From: Prevotella sp.
Lineage (GTDB): Bacteria; Bacteroidota; Bacteroidia; Bacteroidales; Bacteroidaceae
Direction: 5' to 3'
Assembly: GCA_017410365.1 (NCBI GenBank)
Contig: JAFQQY010000035.1
Span: 1-64,000, forward strand
Length of the DNA: 64,000 nt
Shown: in pieces, positions 15,904 to 25,065 of the stretch
How positions within the stretch are numbered: the first letter of the stretch is position 1
Layout of the letters: each line of letters opens with the position of its first letter
Program-made: the position numbers and the translations under genes
The notes under the pieces: model-generated
Told to the model about the DNA's origin: nothing
Databases searched by the model: none
The model's input: the letters and a program-made list of their open reading frames with translations, nothing else

Positions 15904-17211
15904 ATGTCAGCATTTCTAATTGAAGGAGGCAACCCTCTTAGCGGAACAATCACACCGCAGGGAGCAAAGAACGAAGCGTTGCAGGTTATCTGTGCCACTC
16001 TGCTAACACCAGGACGTGTAGTAATTAAAAACATTCCTGATATTCTCGACGTCAACAATCTGATTCAACTCCTCAGAGACATCGGCGTTGATGTAGAACG
16101 GCTGAACCGCAACGATTATGCTTTCAAGGCAGAGAACCTGAACCTCGACTATCTGGAAAGCGACGACTTCCTAAACAAATGCTCCGCTCTTCGTGGCAGC
16201 GTCATGATGATTGGTCCACTGCTGGCCCGCTTCGGCAAGGCGGTGATTACAAAGCCTGGTGGTGATAAGATTGGCAGACGACGCCTAGACACACACTTTC
16301 AAGGCTTTCACATGCTGGGGGCTAAGTTCAAGCAGATTGAAGACAGAAGCGTATATGAGATTGGCGCGAAAAAGTTGAAGGGTACCTACATGCTACTCGA
16401 CGAAGCATCTGTAACTGGTACTGCCAATATCGTAATGGCAGCTGTACTTGCCAAAGGCACAACAACTATCTACAATGCCGCCTGCGAACCGTACTTGCAG
16501 CAATTGTGCAAGATGCTTAACAGAATGGGAGCACGCATTAGCGGCATATCATCCAATCTGCTGACAATAGAAGGTGTCGACAGTCTGGATGGCACAGAGC
16601 ACACTATCCTACCCGACATGATTGAAGTTGGTTCTTTCATAGGAATGGCAGCTATGGCAGGCAGCGGCGTACGCATTAAAAATGTATCGCTTGAGAATCT
16701 TGGCATTATCCCAGAAGCATTCAGACGATTGGGCGTCAAGATAAACGTAGAGGGCGACGACCTGTTCATTCCCAAACAGAACCACTACCAGATAGATTCT
16801 TTTATAGACGGCACGATAATGACATTGGCTGATGCGCCTTGGCCCGGCCTGACACCAGACTTGTTGTCGGTGCTAATAGTTGTAGCTACTCAGGCACGCG
16901 GTTCGGTACTTTTCCATCAAAAAATGTTTGAAAGCCGCTTGTTCTTTGTCGACAAGCTGATAGACATGGGAGCACAGATAATACTCTGCGACCCGCATCG
17001 TGCAGTTGTGGTTGGTCACGACCGTAAGATTCGCCTTCGCGGTGGCAAGATGTCTAGTCCTGACATCCGTGCCGGTATCGCATTGCTCATTGCTGCCATG
17101 AGTGCAAGCGGAACCAGTCGCATAGAGAACATCGAACAGATTGACCGTGGATATGAAAACATCGAGGCTCGCCTAAACGCTTTGGGAGCAAAGATAACGA
17201 GAGTGAAATAG
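15904..17211 (+). CDS. murA: UDP-N-acetylglucosamine 1-carboxyvinyltransferase
   Basis: MurA transfers enolpyruvate from PEP to UDP-GlcNAc, the first committed step of peptidoglycan synthesis. The 435-residue sequence has the expected N-terminus FLIEGGNPLSGTITPQGAKNEALQVI with the K-N substrate-binding pair, and the C-terminal RAGIALLIAAMSASGTSRIENIEQIDRGYE. In the active-site loop region I read CSALRGSVMMIGPLLARFGKA; the fosfomycin-reactive position there is not obvious to me and should be checked by alignment. It is followed after 9 nt by rimM in the same operon. Confidence 0.95.
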   Translation: MSAFLIEGGNPLSGTITPQGAKNEALQVICATLLTPGRVVIKNIPDILDVNNLIQLLRDIGVDVERLNRNDYAFKAENLNLDYLESDDFLNKCSALRGSVMMIGPLLARFGKAVITKPGGDKIGRRRLDTHFQGFHMLGAKFKQIEDRSVYEIGAKKLKGTYMLLDEASVTGTANIVMAAVLAKGTTTIYNAACEPYLQQLCKMLNRMGARISGISSNLLTIEGVDSLDGTEHTILPDMIEVGSFIGMAAMAGSGVRIKNVSLENLGIIPEAFRRLGVKINVEGDDLFIPKQNHYQIDSFIDGTIMTLADAPWPGLTPDLLSVLIVVATQARGSVLFHQKMFESRLFFVDKLIDMGAQIILCDPHRAVVVGHDRKIRLRGGKMSSPDIRAGIALLIAAMSASGTSRIENIEQIDRGYENIEARLNALGAKITRVK

Positions 17212-17220
17212 AATTGAAGA

Positions 17221-17724
17221 ATGAACGAAGAATATTATAAAATAGGAAAGATAGGCAAGCCACATGGCGTAAAAGGCGAAGTGTCTTTCCATTTTTCTGA
17301 CGACGTGTTCGACCGTACCGATGCCGAATATCTTATGTTATGCATCGACGGACTACTTGTACCTTTCTTTATGGAGGAATACCGTTTCCGCAGTGACGAG
17401 ACTGCACTGGTAAAATTCTGTGATATTGAAACCCAGGAGCGTGCAGCAGAACTGACAGGTTGCGAGGTTTTCTTCTCACGAGAAATGTCAGACAGCGACA
17501 ACGAAAACGTTTCATGGGCTGAGATTGTAGGCTTTATGCTAAAAGACATAGCCACCGGCAATGATATCGGCCGCATTGCTTCTGTTGACGACACCACTGT
17601 GAACATTCTTTTTGAACTCGAGGATGGAACACTTATTCCCGCATCAGACGAACTGATAAGCAATATAAATATCAACAAAAAGGAAATTGTAATAGAATTG
17701 CCTGAAGGCATTCTTGATTTATAA
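17221..17724 (+). CDS. rimM: 16S rRNA processing protein RimM
   Basis: The 167-residue protein starts YKIGKIGKPHGVKGEVSFHF, the RimM N-terminal motif, and ends with a PRC-barrel-like domain (DDTTVNILFELEDGTLIPASDELISNINI...EGILDL). RimM helps assemble the head of the 30S subunit by binding S19. Spacing is 9 nt from murA and 8 nt to dxr, so it belongs to the same transcript. The PRC-barrel domain lacks the longer C-terminal tail of some homologues. Confidence 0.93.
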   Translation: MNEEYYKIGKIGKPHGVKGEVSFHFSDDVFDRTDAEYLMLCIDGLLVPFFMEEYRFRSDETALVKFCDIETQERAAELTGCEVFFSREMSDSDNENVSWAEIVGFMLKDIATGNDIGRIASVDDTTVNILFELEDGTLIPASDELISNININKKEIVIELPEGILDL

Positions 17725-17732
17725 GACTACAA

Positions 17733-18893
17733 ATGGAAATAAAAAGACAAATAGCCATATTAGGGTCGACAGGTTCTATTGGCACACAGGCACTGCAGGT
17801 CATCGAAGAGCACTCTGACCTATATGAAGTGTACTGCCTTACAGCCAACAACCGAGTGAAACAGTTGGCAGAACAGGCTAGAAAATTCAAGCCAGCAGCT
17901 GTTGTCATAGCCAACGAAAACCTATACGACGAACTGAAAGATTTATTGGCAGACATGCCTGATATAAAGGTATACGCAGGCGCAAAGGCTATTGACGAGA
18001 TAGTTGAAGCCGAACCGATAAACATCGTGCTCACTGCTATGGTTGGATTCGCTGGTCTTTCACCAACAATACATGCTATCAAGGCACGCAAAACCATTTG
18101 TCTGGCCAACAAAGAGACATTGGTAGTGGCTGGCGAGCTTATTTGCGATTTAGCCACCAAGTACCACACCCCTATACTTCCCGTTGACAGTGAGCACTCC
18201 GCCATATTCCAAAGTCTGGTTGGCGAGGATGACAATGCAATAGAGAAGATATTGCTCACGGCATCGGGCGGTCCGTTCCGCAACTTCACAATGGAGCAAC
18301 TTGCCACTGTCACAAAGGAAGACGCATTACGCCATCCTACATGGGACATGGGTGCAAAGATAACCATTGACAGCGCAACAATGATGAACAAGGGCTTCGA
18401 AGTTATCGAAGCGAAGTGGCTGTTCGGTGTTGAGCCGAAACAGATAGAGGTACTCGTGCATCCACAGTCAATCATACATAGCGCCGTACAGTTTGAAGAT
18501 GGTGCCGTTAAGGCACAGCTAGGAGTACCTGATATGCGTCTGCCTATCCAATATGCATTCTCTTTCCCAAAGCGCCTGCCACTGACTTCTGATAGGTTGG
18601 ACTGGTTCAGCAAACCTTTGGAGTTCTTCAAACCTGACATGCAGAAGTTCCGTTGTCTGGCAATGGCATTCGAAGCACTTGAAAAAGGCGGCAATATGGC
18701 ATGTATCGTAAATGCCGCCAACGAGATAGTAAACCGTGCATTCCTTGAAGACCGATGCGGATTCCTGCAGATGAGCGACATAATAGCCGAAACCATGCTG
18801 CGATGCACATTCGATGCAAACCCGACATACGATACTTACATTGCAACCGATGCCGAAGCACGACGCATTGCAAAGGAGCTGATATTAAGATAG
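17733..18893 (+). CDS. dxr: 1-deoxy-D-xylulose-5-phosphate reductoisomerase
   Basis: Dxr converts DXP to MEP with NADPH in the non-mevalonate isoprenoid pathway. Visible motifs are the NADPH-binding ILGSTGSIGTQAL, LANKETLVVAGE, the metal/substrate segment LPVDSEHSAIFQSL and the loop TASGGPFRNF. The 386-residue length is normal. The gene lies between rimM and rseP on one strand. Isoprenoid units made here feed the undecaprenyl carrier produced by UppS, encoded later in the window. Confidence 0.96.
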   Translation: MEIKRQIAILGSTGSIGTQALQVIEEHSDLYEVYCLTANNRVKQLAEQARKFKPAAVVIANENLYDELKDLLADMPDIKVYAGAKAIDEIVEAEPINIVLTAMVGFAGLSPTIHAIKARKTICLANKETLVVAGELICDLATKYHTPILPVDSEHSAIFQSLVGEDDNAIEKILLTASGGPFRNFTMEQLATVTKEDALRHPTWDMGAKITIDSATMMNKGFEVIEAKWLFGVEPKQIEVLVHPQSIIHSAVQFEDGAVKAQLGVPDMRLPIQYAFSFPKRLPLTSDRLDWFSKPLEFFKPDMQKFRCLAMAFEALEKGGNMACIVNAANEIVNRAFLEDRCGFLQMSDIIAETMLRCTFDANPTYDTYIATDAEARRIAKELILR

Positions 18894-18936
18894 AAGGATG
18901 TTAGGACAACTTGTCAATAAAAAACAATAATATATT

Positions 18937-20307
18937 ATGGAAATATTTTTGATTCGTGTATTGCAGTTTATGCTTGCAATATCATTATTGGTTCTGCTTC
19001 ATGAGGGCGGACACTTTTTCTTTGCCAGACTGTTTAAGATAAGGGTAGAAAAATTCTACCTGTTCTTTGACCCTTGGTTCCATCTGTTTGAATTCAAACC
19101 AAAGAACAGCGATACTACTTACGGACTGGGTTGGTTGCCATTGGGCGGCTATTGCAAGATATCAGGAATGATTGACGAGAGTTTCGATACAGAACAGATG
19201 AAACAACCGGCACAGCCATGGGAATTCCGAACCAAACCGGCATGGCAGCGTCTGCTAGTGATGATTGGCGGTGTGCTTGTCAATTTTGTCGTGGCATTGT
19301 TCATCTATGCTATGATTCTCTTCACATGGGGAGAAACATACATCCAGCCTAAGAACATGACATACGGTATGAAGTTCAATACTGAGGCAAAAGCGTTAGG
19401 ATTCCAAGACGGCGATATACTCATCGGAACCGACGAGAAGGAGTTCAAGGAGTTCGGAGCAGATATGTATCGAGACATCAGCGAAGCTAAAAGCGTGAAC
19501 ATCATTCGTGACGGAAAACAGATGAGCATCTGTCTGCCAGGCGACCTTAATCTTCTTAACATGATTAAGAATGTACCTCCATTCGTTCGTCCTTTAATGC
19601 CTGCTGTGGTAGACAGCGTAATACCTCAATCACCGGCAGGAAACATAGGACTGATGAAGGGCGACAAGATTGTTGCTCTCAACGGTGTTGATATAGACTC
19701 GCACAATACTTTTACCGACGAGATTGGCAAGTTGAGCGACGTTCTGGCAACAGCCACAACAACCGAAGATAGCCTGAAAGCACTGCGCGCAACAATCGTA
19801 TGGGAACGTAATAGCGTACTGGATACTGCGAGCGTGATATTCACAAAAGAACTTAAACTGGGCTACTTCACAAAGAATGTCAGTGGTCTGTACACCCCTA
19901 CGACCAAGGAATACGGCTTTTTTGAGAGTCTGCCAGCAGGTATAAGCTACGGCGTTGATGTATTGGCGTCATACGTTGACGACATGAAATATGTGTTCAC
20001 AGCCGAAGGTGCTAAGTCATTGGGTGGTTTCGGAGCCATTGGCAGTTTGTTCCCACCTACTTGGGACTGGTATCTGTTCTGGAAGATGACTGCTTTCCTA
20101 AGCATCATTCTTGCATTCATGAACATTCTTCCTATTCCTGCACTCGACGGCGGACACGTTCTGTTCTTACTCTATGAAATGATTACACGCCGCAAGCCAA
20201 GCGAGAAGTTCATGATTTGGGCTGAATACTTCGGTTTCGGAATCCTCATCTTGCTCATGGTCGTTGCAAATCTCAACGACATCCTCAGATGGCTAGGATA
20301 CATTTAA
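18937..20307 (+). CDS. rseP: RseP-type site-2 metalloprotease
   Basis: This 456-residue inner-membrane protease has the zinc motif HEGGHF in its first membrane helix (about residues 23-28), PDZ-like regions in the middle and the C-terminal NILPIPALDGGHVLFLLYE. That last segment supplies the third zinc ligand (LDG). S2P proteases cut membrane-embedded anti-sigma factors and signal-peptide remnants. The length is typical for Bacteroidetes RseP. It is the last gene of the tsaB-rseP run and is followed by a hairpin with a T-run. Confidence 0.95.
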   Translation: MEIFLIRVLQFMLAISLLVLLHEGGHFFFARLFKIRVEKFYLFFDPWFHLFEFKPKNSDTTYGLGWLPLGGYCKISGMIDESFDTEQMKQPAQPWEFRTKPAWQRLLVMIGGVLVNFVVALFIYAMILFTWGETYIQPKNMTYGMKFNTEAKALGFQDGDILIGTDEKEFKEFGADMYRDISEAKSVNIIRDGKQMSICLPGDLNLLNMIKNVPPFVRPLMPAVVDSVIPQSPAGNIGLMKGDKIVALNGVDIDSHNTFTDEIGKLSDVLATATTTEDSLKALRATIVWERNSVLDTASVIFTKELKLGYFTKNVSGLYTPTTKEYGFFESLPAGISYGVDVLASYVDDMKYVFTAEGAKSLGGFGAIGSLFPPTWDWYLFWKMTAFLSIILAFMNILPIPALDGGHVLFLLYEMITRRKPSEKFMIWAEYFGFGILILLMVVANLNDILRWLGYI

Positions 20308-20332
20308 TCAGGTTATAAGAGGCTATAAGTAT

Positions 20333-20383
20333 AAGGTTGTGAGGTTGTAAGGTTCGTCCTTATAATCTCACAACCTTTTTTTT
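20333..20383 (+). terminator. Rho-independent terminator built from an inverted heptad-like repeat
   Basis: The arm AAGGTTGTGAG (20333-20343) pairs with CTCACAACCTT (20367-20377), and the T-run reaches 20383. The arms contain repeated AGGTTGT units, and further GGTTATAA/GGCTATAA units precede them, so it has the same inverted short-repeat design as the gene-less arrays elsewhere in the window. Confidence 0.8.
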
Positions 20384-20394
20384 CATCTCTTCTA

Positions 20395-23300
20395 TCATTT
20401 CAGGGGCGAGACTATTATCACCTTGCCATCAGTAGTTATCCCCTCAGCCGATACTGCCACTTGTCTGCAAGTTGAATTGTTGTAAAACTCCACCTGCGCC
20501 CTGCCTCTGCTGTCGGTCTTCACGTTTGGATTCCAGTAGAGAGTCCGGCGGTAGTCCTTATGTTCAGGCAACGGCAGTTTGCTGTAGTCAGGGTGATAGT
20601 ACTCCACAGGTTCGGCAATGCCGTTGAATACAATCTTTCGAAATAGTGTAACCGCCATTTTCAGCCCGTTTTGAACAAGTTCCACCACATCATAACCAGC
20701 CCTTATGGTAAAAGGCCATCTTTTAGTTTGTCCTGGTTCATCGCCTGCTAGATTGGTCGCCAAATAGTTATAGCGTGGAGCATTATAAAGCATCTCCCTG
20801 TTTTCCATATCAGCATAAATGTTCAGTGTCATGAAATTCTCTTTCTGTGGAAAGAATCTCACGTTTTCCGGCAGACTCTCTTTTGTGCCATAGCCCATGC
20901 TGAACTTCGGACTTGGACTCGGAAATCTTTCTGACGGGAATCTTATCAGTTCTTCTTCATCCACATAATAAGTCACGCCACCCGACAAACCATAGTAGTG
21001 CATGAACAGTTCTATATTCATGTTGTTAAAGTAATCATTGAAATAGAAATCCTTTACCACTCCCCTCAGGTTTGATACAAATGCCGCCATGTCCCTTACA
21101 CCAACGGTAAACGTCGGACGGTCGTGCTGGAACTTCGTCCATTTCTTGCGTCCGCGTTTCACTATGTCGTTCAACACATACGACTGACTGCCGGAATCAT
21201 ACAGCACGCCATCAGCAACCAGTGTCTTTTCCTGTCCTTCGTCATACTGTTGTGTCTCATAATAGTCGTAAGGGCGAGGCATCGGCGACACCACATTCTC
21301 CGGACGGATATAATGTGTCAGTTCAAGAGTCGTGTCGCGCACAGAGTTGACAGCCCTCACATGACCAACCGGGCCGGCACTCTTTCCTAATACGCTCCTG
21401 TTGTATCTGTTAAGAAACAGGAACGCTTCGCTCTTGCCATAGAAAGGACGGATGCCTATATGGAAACGCCCCATGCTGTCTGTCTTTACATCCTTGGTGA
21501 AGTTACCGTTATAGCGCGTTTCCAATTCAAGATTCACCCAAATCGGTTTCTTGATTTTCCGGTCATAGACAGATGTGTATTCCGCATTATCCTCAGCCAA
21601 TGCGTCGTTTCTCATCACGCGCCCCTTGAACGATAGTCCTTTCTCTATGCGGAAGTAGGGTTCAAACCTCTTCTTGCCCGTTATCTCTTCCCAGTCATAC
21701 CTGCTCCAGCCTTGCACCATAAGCAACTGGTCGAGTGCCTTTCGGCGTTGCGGGTCGTCGCTTTCGAAATAATACTGTGGATTGGGCACGAACCCTTTTA
21801 TCTCCGACGATAACAGCAGTTCCGTGAGTATGTTCCCGTTGCGAAGACTCTGTTCTGTATGTTCTGAATCGACGACGGAGAGGGAGAAGGTTTGGAAGGC
21901 CCCCTCCTCCGCCTCCCCCTTGGGGGAGGAACTGCTTAAAGCGAAAGCCCCATCCTTAACCTCCATCTTGGGGGAGGAACTGTTGAGTGTGAAGTTTATA
22001 TTGATTTTTTGGTAGGGCTGCAGGTTTTTGCTTACCGTGTCGGCTTTCAGGAAAAGCGTGTCTATCTGATGATTGTCAACGAACACCTGTCGTTGGGCTA
22101 CAGTACTGCCGTCGGCAGTGAACAGTGTGAAGATATTCACGCCTGTCTTCAAGTCCTTGTTGCTCACCGCCATCGTCCATTCCTTTGCCGTAAGCAAATC
22201 CACGTTACTGCCGTAAACCAGTGAACCGCGACTATATCCTACCAATCCAACCGTCTTTCCCTCTGTTTCTACATTGCGCCTCACGCTCAATCGTGTGCTG
22301 TCGCCATCGTTATAGACATTGAGCACATAACCCTTACGCTCTACCTTGGGCAGAGAAAAGCTGTACTCCTTGCCGTTATATCTTGCCTTGAACAACATCG
22401 GCATGCCCTGTCGCGGCGTTATCTCGAAGCATCCCCTGCCAGCATAGAGTGTCTGCACACGTTGTTCCTCACCGCCACTGACAACATCGCCTATAAGGTT
22501 TATCTTCTTGCCCAATTCATTGCTTGCCTCGAAAGCCACTCGTGTACGGATGCCGTCAACAAGATTGCCGCCTTCGGGGTAGAACTTCACCACCAGTTCG
22601 TCCTTCTTGTTGTGCGCCACAAGGTCCGACGTGGTCTTCGGCGGTTGCTGCATGGTCTTATACTGGTAGTTGCCGTCTGCCTGCGCATCATATACGGGGA
22701 ACACTCTGCTGTATATTCCCATGTTGTTATACAGGAACCGCTGGTAGTGATTGCCCAATATGTCCTTAGTCCGCTTCTGATAGAAGAACGGATTGCCATG
22801 CTTGTCGCCGCGACAGAAGTTGAGCATCCACGACGTGTATGCCCTTACCTCATAGTAACCGGCATTTATGGTGTCCGCCAGTGCCATACAACCATGCGCT
22901 TGTCCTCTGCTGATTGCCAGTTTCTTCGTTTCTACCGGTATGCCGTAGGGATTTACCAGTTCCACATAGAGTATCTTGCTGGTGTTGATGTTCTTCAGGT
23001 CGCGCTCACCCACAACGTAAGCCTTGAACCATATTGAGTCGCCTTTGTAATAACTGGTGTTGTCGAAGTGCATATACACACGCTCCTGCTGCACGAGCGA
23101 GAAATATTTCTGAATGCTGTCTGCTGTAGCAAGGTCCTTATAGTTCTTGTTCCCGTAGCCATTATCGGCTGGTTTATTGCCGTCATTCGTCCTTTCTTCT
23201 TTTGTAAGGGAAACCGTTGTCTTGTCGTATTGTTTGTCGAAGTTCTCCTCCCTCAGTCTTGCCAGTTCCGCCTCCACCGCCGTTCGCTTTACTATCTCGT

Positions 23301-24405
23301 TGTCGCGCCAGAACTGCTTGTCATACCCCATGCGGTCTATCTGCAACCGCAGGTCTTCCTTGCGACGTGTCCACTTCGCCCTGCCCACATTCCTGTCGCC
23401 CACATTATACAGTATGGAGCTGAACCTCTGACTGTGCATCATGTCCTTGAACTCGGCATCGATGCACACCGATTGCACTTCGCCGTATTTGCTCTTTTCG
23501 TTGAAGCACACCGTGAAACCCACATCAGCACTTAGCACTCCGGCATAGAAATGGTTGTAGTCGGTTTCCACCTTCACGTTCAGCAACCTACCTTCTGCCT
23601 TCAGCAACCGCAATGTCTGTGCATCTACAAATAGTTTGCCGTCAAAAACCATCATGTCATAGTTGCCTTTCGGTTTGAACTCGATGCTGTATATCTTGCG
23701 CTCGCCATCGTCTATTGTCTCATGGCTTACGTCATAATACCTGTCGTAATCCATGTTCAGCGGCATCAGTTGCAAGGAGTAGGCAAGCGGCACTCTCTCG
23801 TTTTGGACAATGGCAATTTCCGACAGGGGGTAGAGGCTGGCTATATACGACAAAGTGCTGTCGGTCTCCTTGTCCGACTGAGAGTAACTGCCAGTGATGA
23901 GTGCCATTCCGCATACGTTATATGCCGAGTTGGCATTGAAGAAAGCCTCTACCATGCTCGATGTCACCCCATCCACAGCTGTTGTCTGTCGGTAGAGGTA
24001 GTTGGCTCGTCTGTGCGTATTGCTTGAGAGTGCGCTTACCGACTTCTTCACAATCTTTCTCAGTGTAGAGGTGAACGGCTTCACTTCAATTTCTTTCAGT
24101 TGTATGTCAGCAGGTTTGAGTCTTATCCTCGTCTTTATGTCCGACGCCTTTATGCTCACTGACTTATATCCTATGTATGAAATCTTCAGCACATCGCCGG
24201 CATCGGCTTTTACGCTGAACAATCCCTCTATATTCGTAACGGTCGATTCCGCCGCTCCTTGTACTGTTGCCATCGGCAGCGGTTCGCCTGTCTCAGCATC
24301 CACAACCCTTGACGAGTATTCCTCCATCTGTGCATACACCGTTGCTGGCAATGCCATGAGCACTGCCAATAGGAATGTTTTTATCTTCTTGTGCAATCCT
24401 GACAT
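20395..24405 (-). CDS. Large exported protein: carboxypeptidase-regulatory-like domain plus MG2-like region
   Basis: This is a 1336-residue protein with signal peptide MSGLHKKIKTFLLAVLMALPATVYAQ. Residues about 30-105 form a carboxypeptidase-regulatory-like (CarbopepD_reg_2) domain (VVDAETGEPLPMATVQG...DVLKISYIGYKSV). A region near 440-560 (QERVYMHFDNTSYYKGDSIWFKAYVV) resembles the alpha-2-macroglobulin MG2 domain found in many Bacteroidetes TonB-receptor-like surface proteins. The C-terminus is beta-rich (KTDSRGRAQVEFYNNS). I see no full 22-strand receptor barrel. It is probably periplasmic or outer-membrane associated; substrate unknown. Two 16-residue repeats near residue 808 come from GC-rich palindromes inserted in frame. 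It is monocistronic, transcribed toward rseP. Confidence 0.75.
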   Translation of the reverse strand: MSGLHKKIKTFLLAVLMALPATVYAQMEEYSSRVVDAETGEPLPMATVQGAAESTVTNIEGLFSVKADAGDVLKISYIGYKSVSIKASDIKTRIRLKPADIQLKEIEVKPFTSTLRKIVKKSVSALSSNTHRRANYLYRQTTAVDGVTSSMVEAFFNANSAYNVCGMALITGSYSQSDKETDSTLSYIASLYPLSEIAIVQNERVPLAYSLQLMPLNMDYDRYYDVSHETIDDGERKIYSIEFKPKGNYDMMVFDGKLFVDAQTLRLLKAEGRLLNVKVETDYNHFYAGVLSADVGFTVCFNEKSKYGEVQSVCIDAEFKDMMHSQRFSSILYNVGDRNVGRAKWTRRKEDLRLQIDRMGYDKQFWRDNEIVKRTAVEAELARLREENFDKQYDKTTVSLTKEERTNDGNKPADNGYGNKNYKDLATADSIQKYFSLVQQERVYMHFDNTSYYKGDSIWFKAYVVGERDLKNINTSKILYVELVNPYGIPVETKKLAISRGQAHGCMALADTINAGYYEVRAYTSWMLNFCRGDKHGNPFFYQKRTKDILGNHYQRFLYNNMGIYSRVFPVYDAQADGNYQYKTMQQPPKTTSDLVAHNKKDELVVKFYPEGGNLVDGIRTRVAFEASNELGKKINLIGDVVSGGEEQRVQTLYAGRGCFEITPRQGMPMLFKARYNGKEYSFSLPKVERKGYVLNVYNDGDSTRLSVRRNVETEGKTVGLVGYSRGSLVYGSNVDLLTAKEWTMAVSNKDLKTGVNIFTLFTADGSTVAQRQVFVDNHQIDTLFLKADTVSKNLQPYQKININFTLNSSSPKMEVKDGAFALSSSSPKGEAEEGAFQTFSLSVVDSEHTEQSLRNGNILTELLLSSEIKGFVPNPQYYFESDDPQRRKALDQLLMVQGWSRYDWEEITGKKRFEPYFRIEKGLSFKGRVMRNDALAEDNAEYTSVYDRKIKKPIWVNLELETRYNGNFTKDVKTDSMGRFHIGIRPFYGKSEAFLFLNRYNRSVLGKSAGPVGHVRAVNSVRDTTLELTHYIRPENVVSPMPRPYDYYETQQYDEGQEKTLVADGVLYDSGSQSYVLNDIVKRGRKKWTKFQHDRPTFTVGVRDMAAFVSNLRGVVKDFYFNDYFNNMNIELFMHYYGLSGGVTYYVDEEELIRFPSERFPSPSPKFSMGYGTKESLPENVRFFPQKENFMTLNIYADMENREMLYNAPRYNYLATNLAGDEPGQTKRWPFTIRAGYDVVELVQNGLKMAVTLFRKIVFNGIAEPVEYYHPDYSKLPLPEHKDYRRTLYWNPNVKTDSRGRAQVEFYNNSTCRQVAVSAEGITTDGKVIIVSPLK
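21893..21988. repeat. Two tandem GC-rich palindromic repeats inside a coding sequence
   Basis: Two 48-nt units in frame encode SSSPKMEVKDGAFALS and SSSPKGEAEEGAFQTF. The left unit holds CCTCCCCC-TT-GGGGGAGG (arms 21912-21919 and 21922-21929). Both resemble the palindromes at 39220 and 51029. The period is 16 codons, so the reading frame is preserved. Confidence 0.7.
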
Positions 24406-25065
24406 AGAATTATAGTCAACAGATTAATTCGATGATACAAAATTAATCAAAATAAAAGACACGAAAAAGGGAAAATCCCTAAAACATCGTGGGGATTTCC
24501 CTATATTTTGAAAGTCTCTCCCTAACCCTTGAAATGAAATATTTTAGTTTAGCACAAGTCCCAAACGTTTCTTGAAGCTTGCAGGCACCTGATTATCAGC
24601 ATATTATACAATATGACACCTGTGTGATACCTGTGACACCTCAAAACGAGGTATCACGCTTGTAACTAACAGATTATCACTACATTAAACCAAATGTGAC
24701 ACCTCAAGCAAAAAACAATGAATTAAATTGGAGAGAATAATATGCATATTCTTCAATGAACTTTTGTTCATAACAAAACGGCCTTTCAGTTTCTTGAAAC
24801 GCCGCTTGAAAAATCTGAAACGGCCTCTGAAATTTCTAAAACGGCGTTTGAGATTTCTAAAACGGCCGTTTGGCTAGCGTAACTGTACCATTTAGCACCT
24901 GTAACTGTACCACTTTGCAACCGCAACTGCATTGCTAAATTTTAAAGCAGACTGCATCTTCCAAAGAGAGATGTCCAAGAAATAAAATGAAAGTCGGCTG
25001 CATCATAATGATACAGCCGACCTAGGTATTAGAGAAATGTTTTAGTTATTAAAATTCCTTATTGA
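24406..25065. other. 660-bp gene-free region with several short tandem repeats
   Basis: I see no gene here. Contents in order: a hairpin of GTGATACCT (24624-24632) and AGGTATCAC (24649-24657) with extra GTGACACCT-like copies nearby; five 21-nt tandem units (24775-24879); and about two and a half units of 22 nt built on AACTGTACC (from about 24879 to 24935). It lies between two minus-strand genes, upstream of the 1336-residue protein and downstream of secDF. Confidence 0.6.
24775..24879. repeat. Five contiguous 21-nt repeats
   Basis: Units start at 24775, 24796, 24817, 24838 and 24859. Each begins with (A/G)AAACGSCS and most end in TTTCT or similar. The period of 21 nt equals two helical turns. 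There is no spacer between units and no cas gene nearby, so this is not a CRISPR array. Confidence 0.75.

Noticed and set aside
22462-23037. 191-codon open frame antisense to the 1336-residue protein
   Set aside because: It is a shadow frame of a well-supported coding sequence, as are several other long frames in 21100-24400.
24775-24879. 21-nt tandem repeats as a CRISPR array or coding repeat
   Set aside because: There are no spacers, and no frame through the repeats has a plausible start, length or protein composition.
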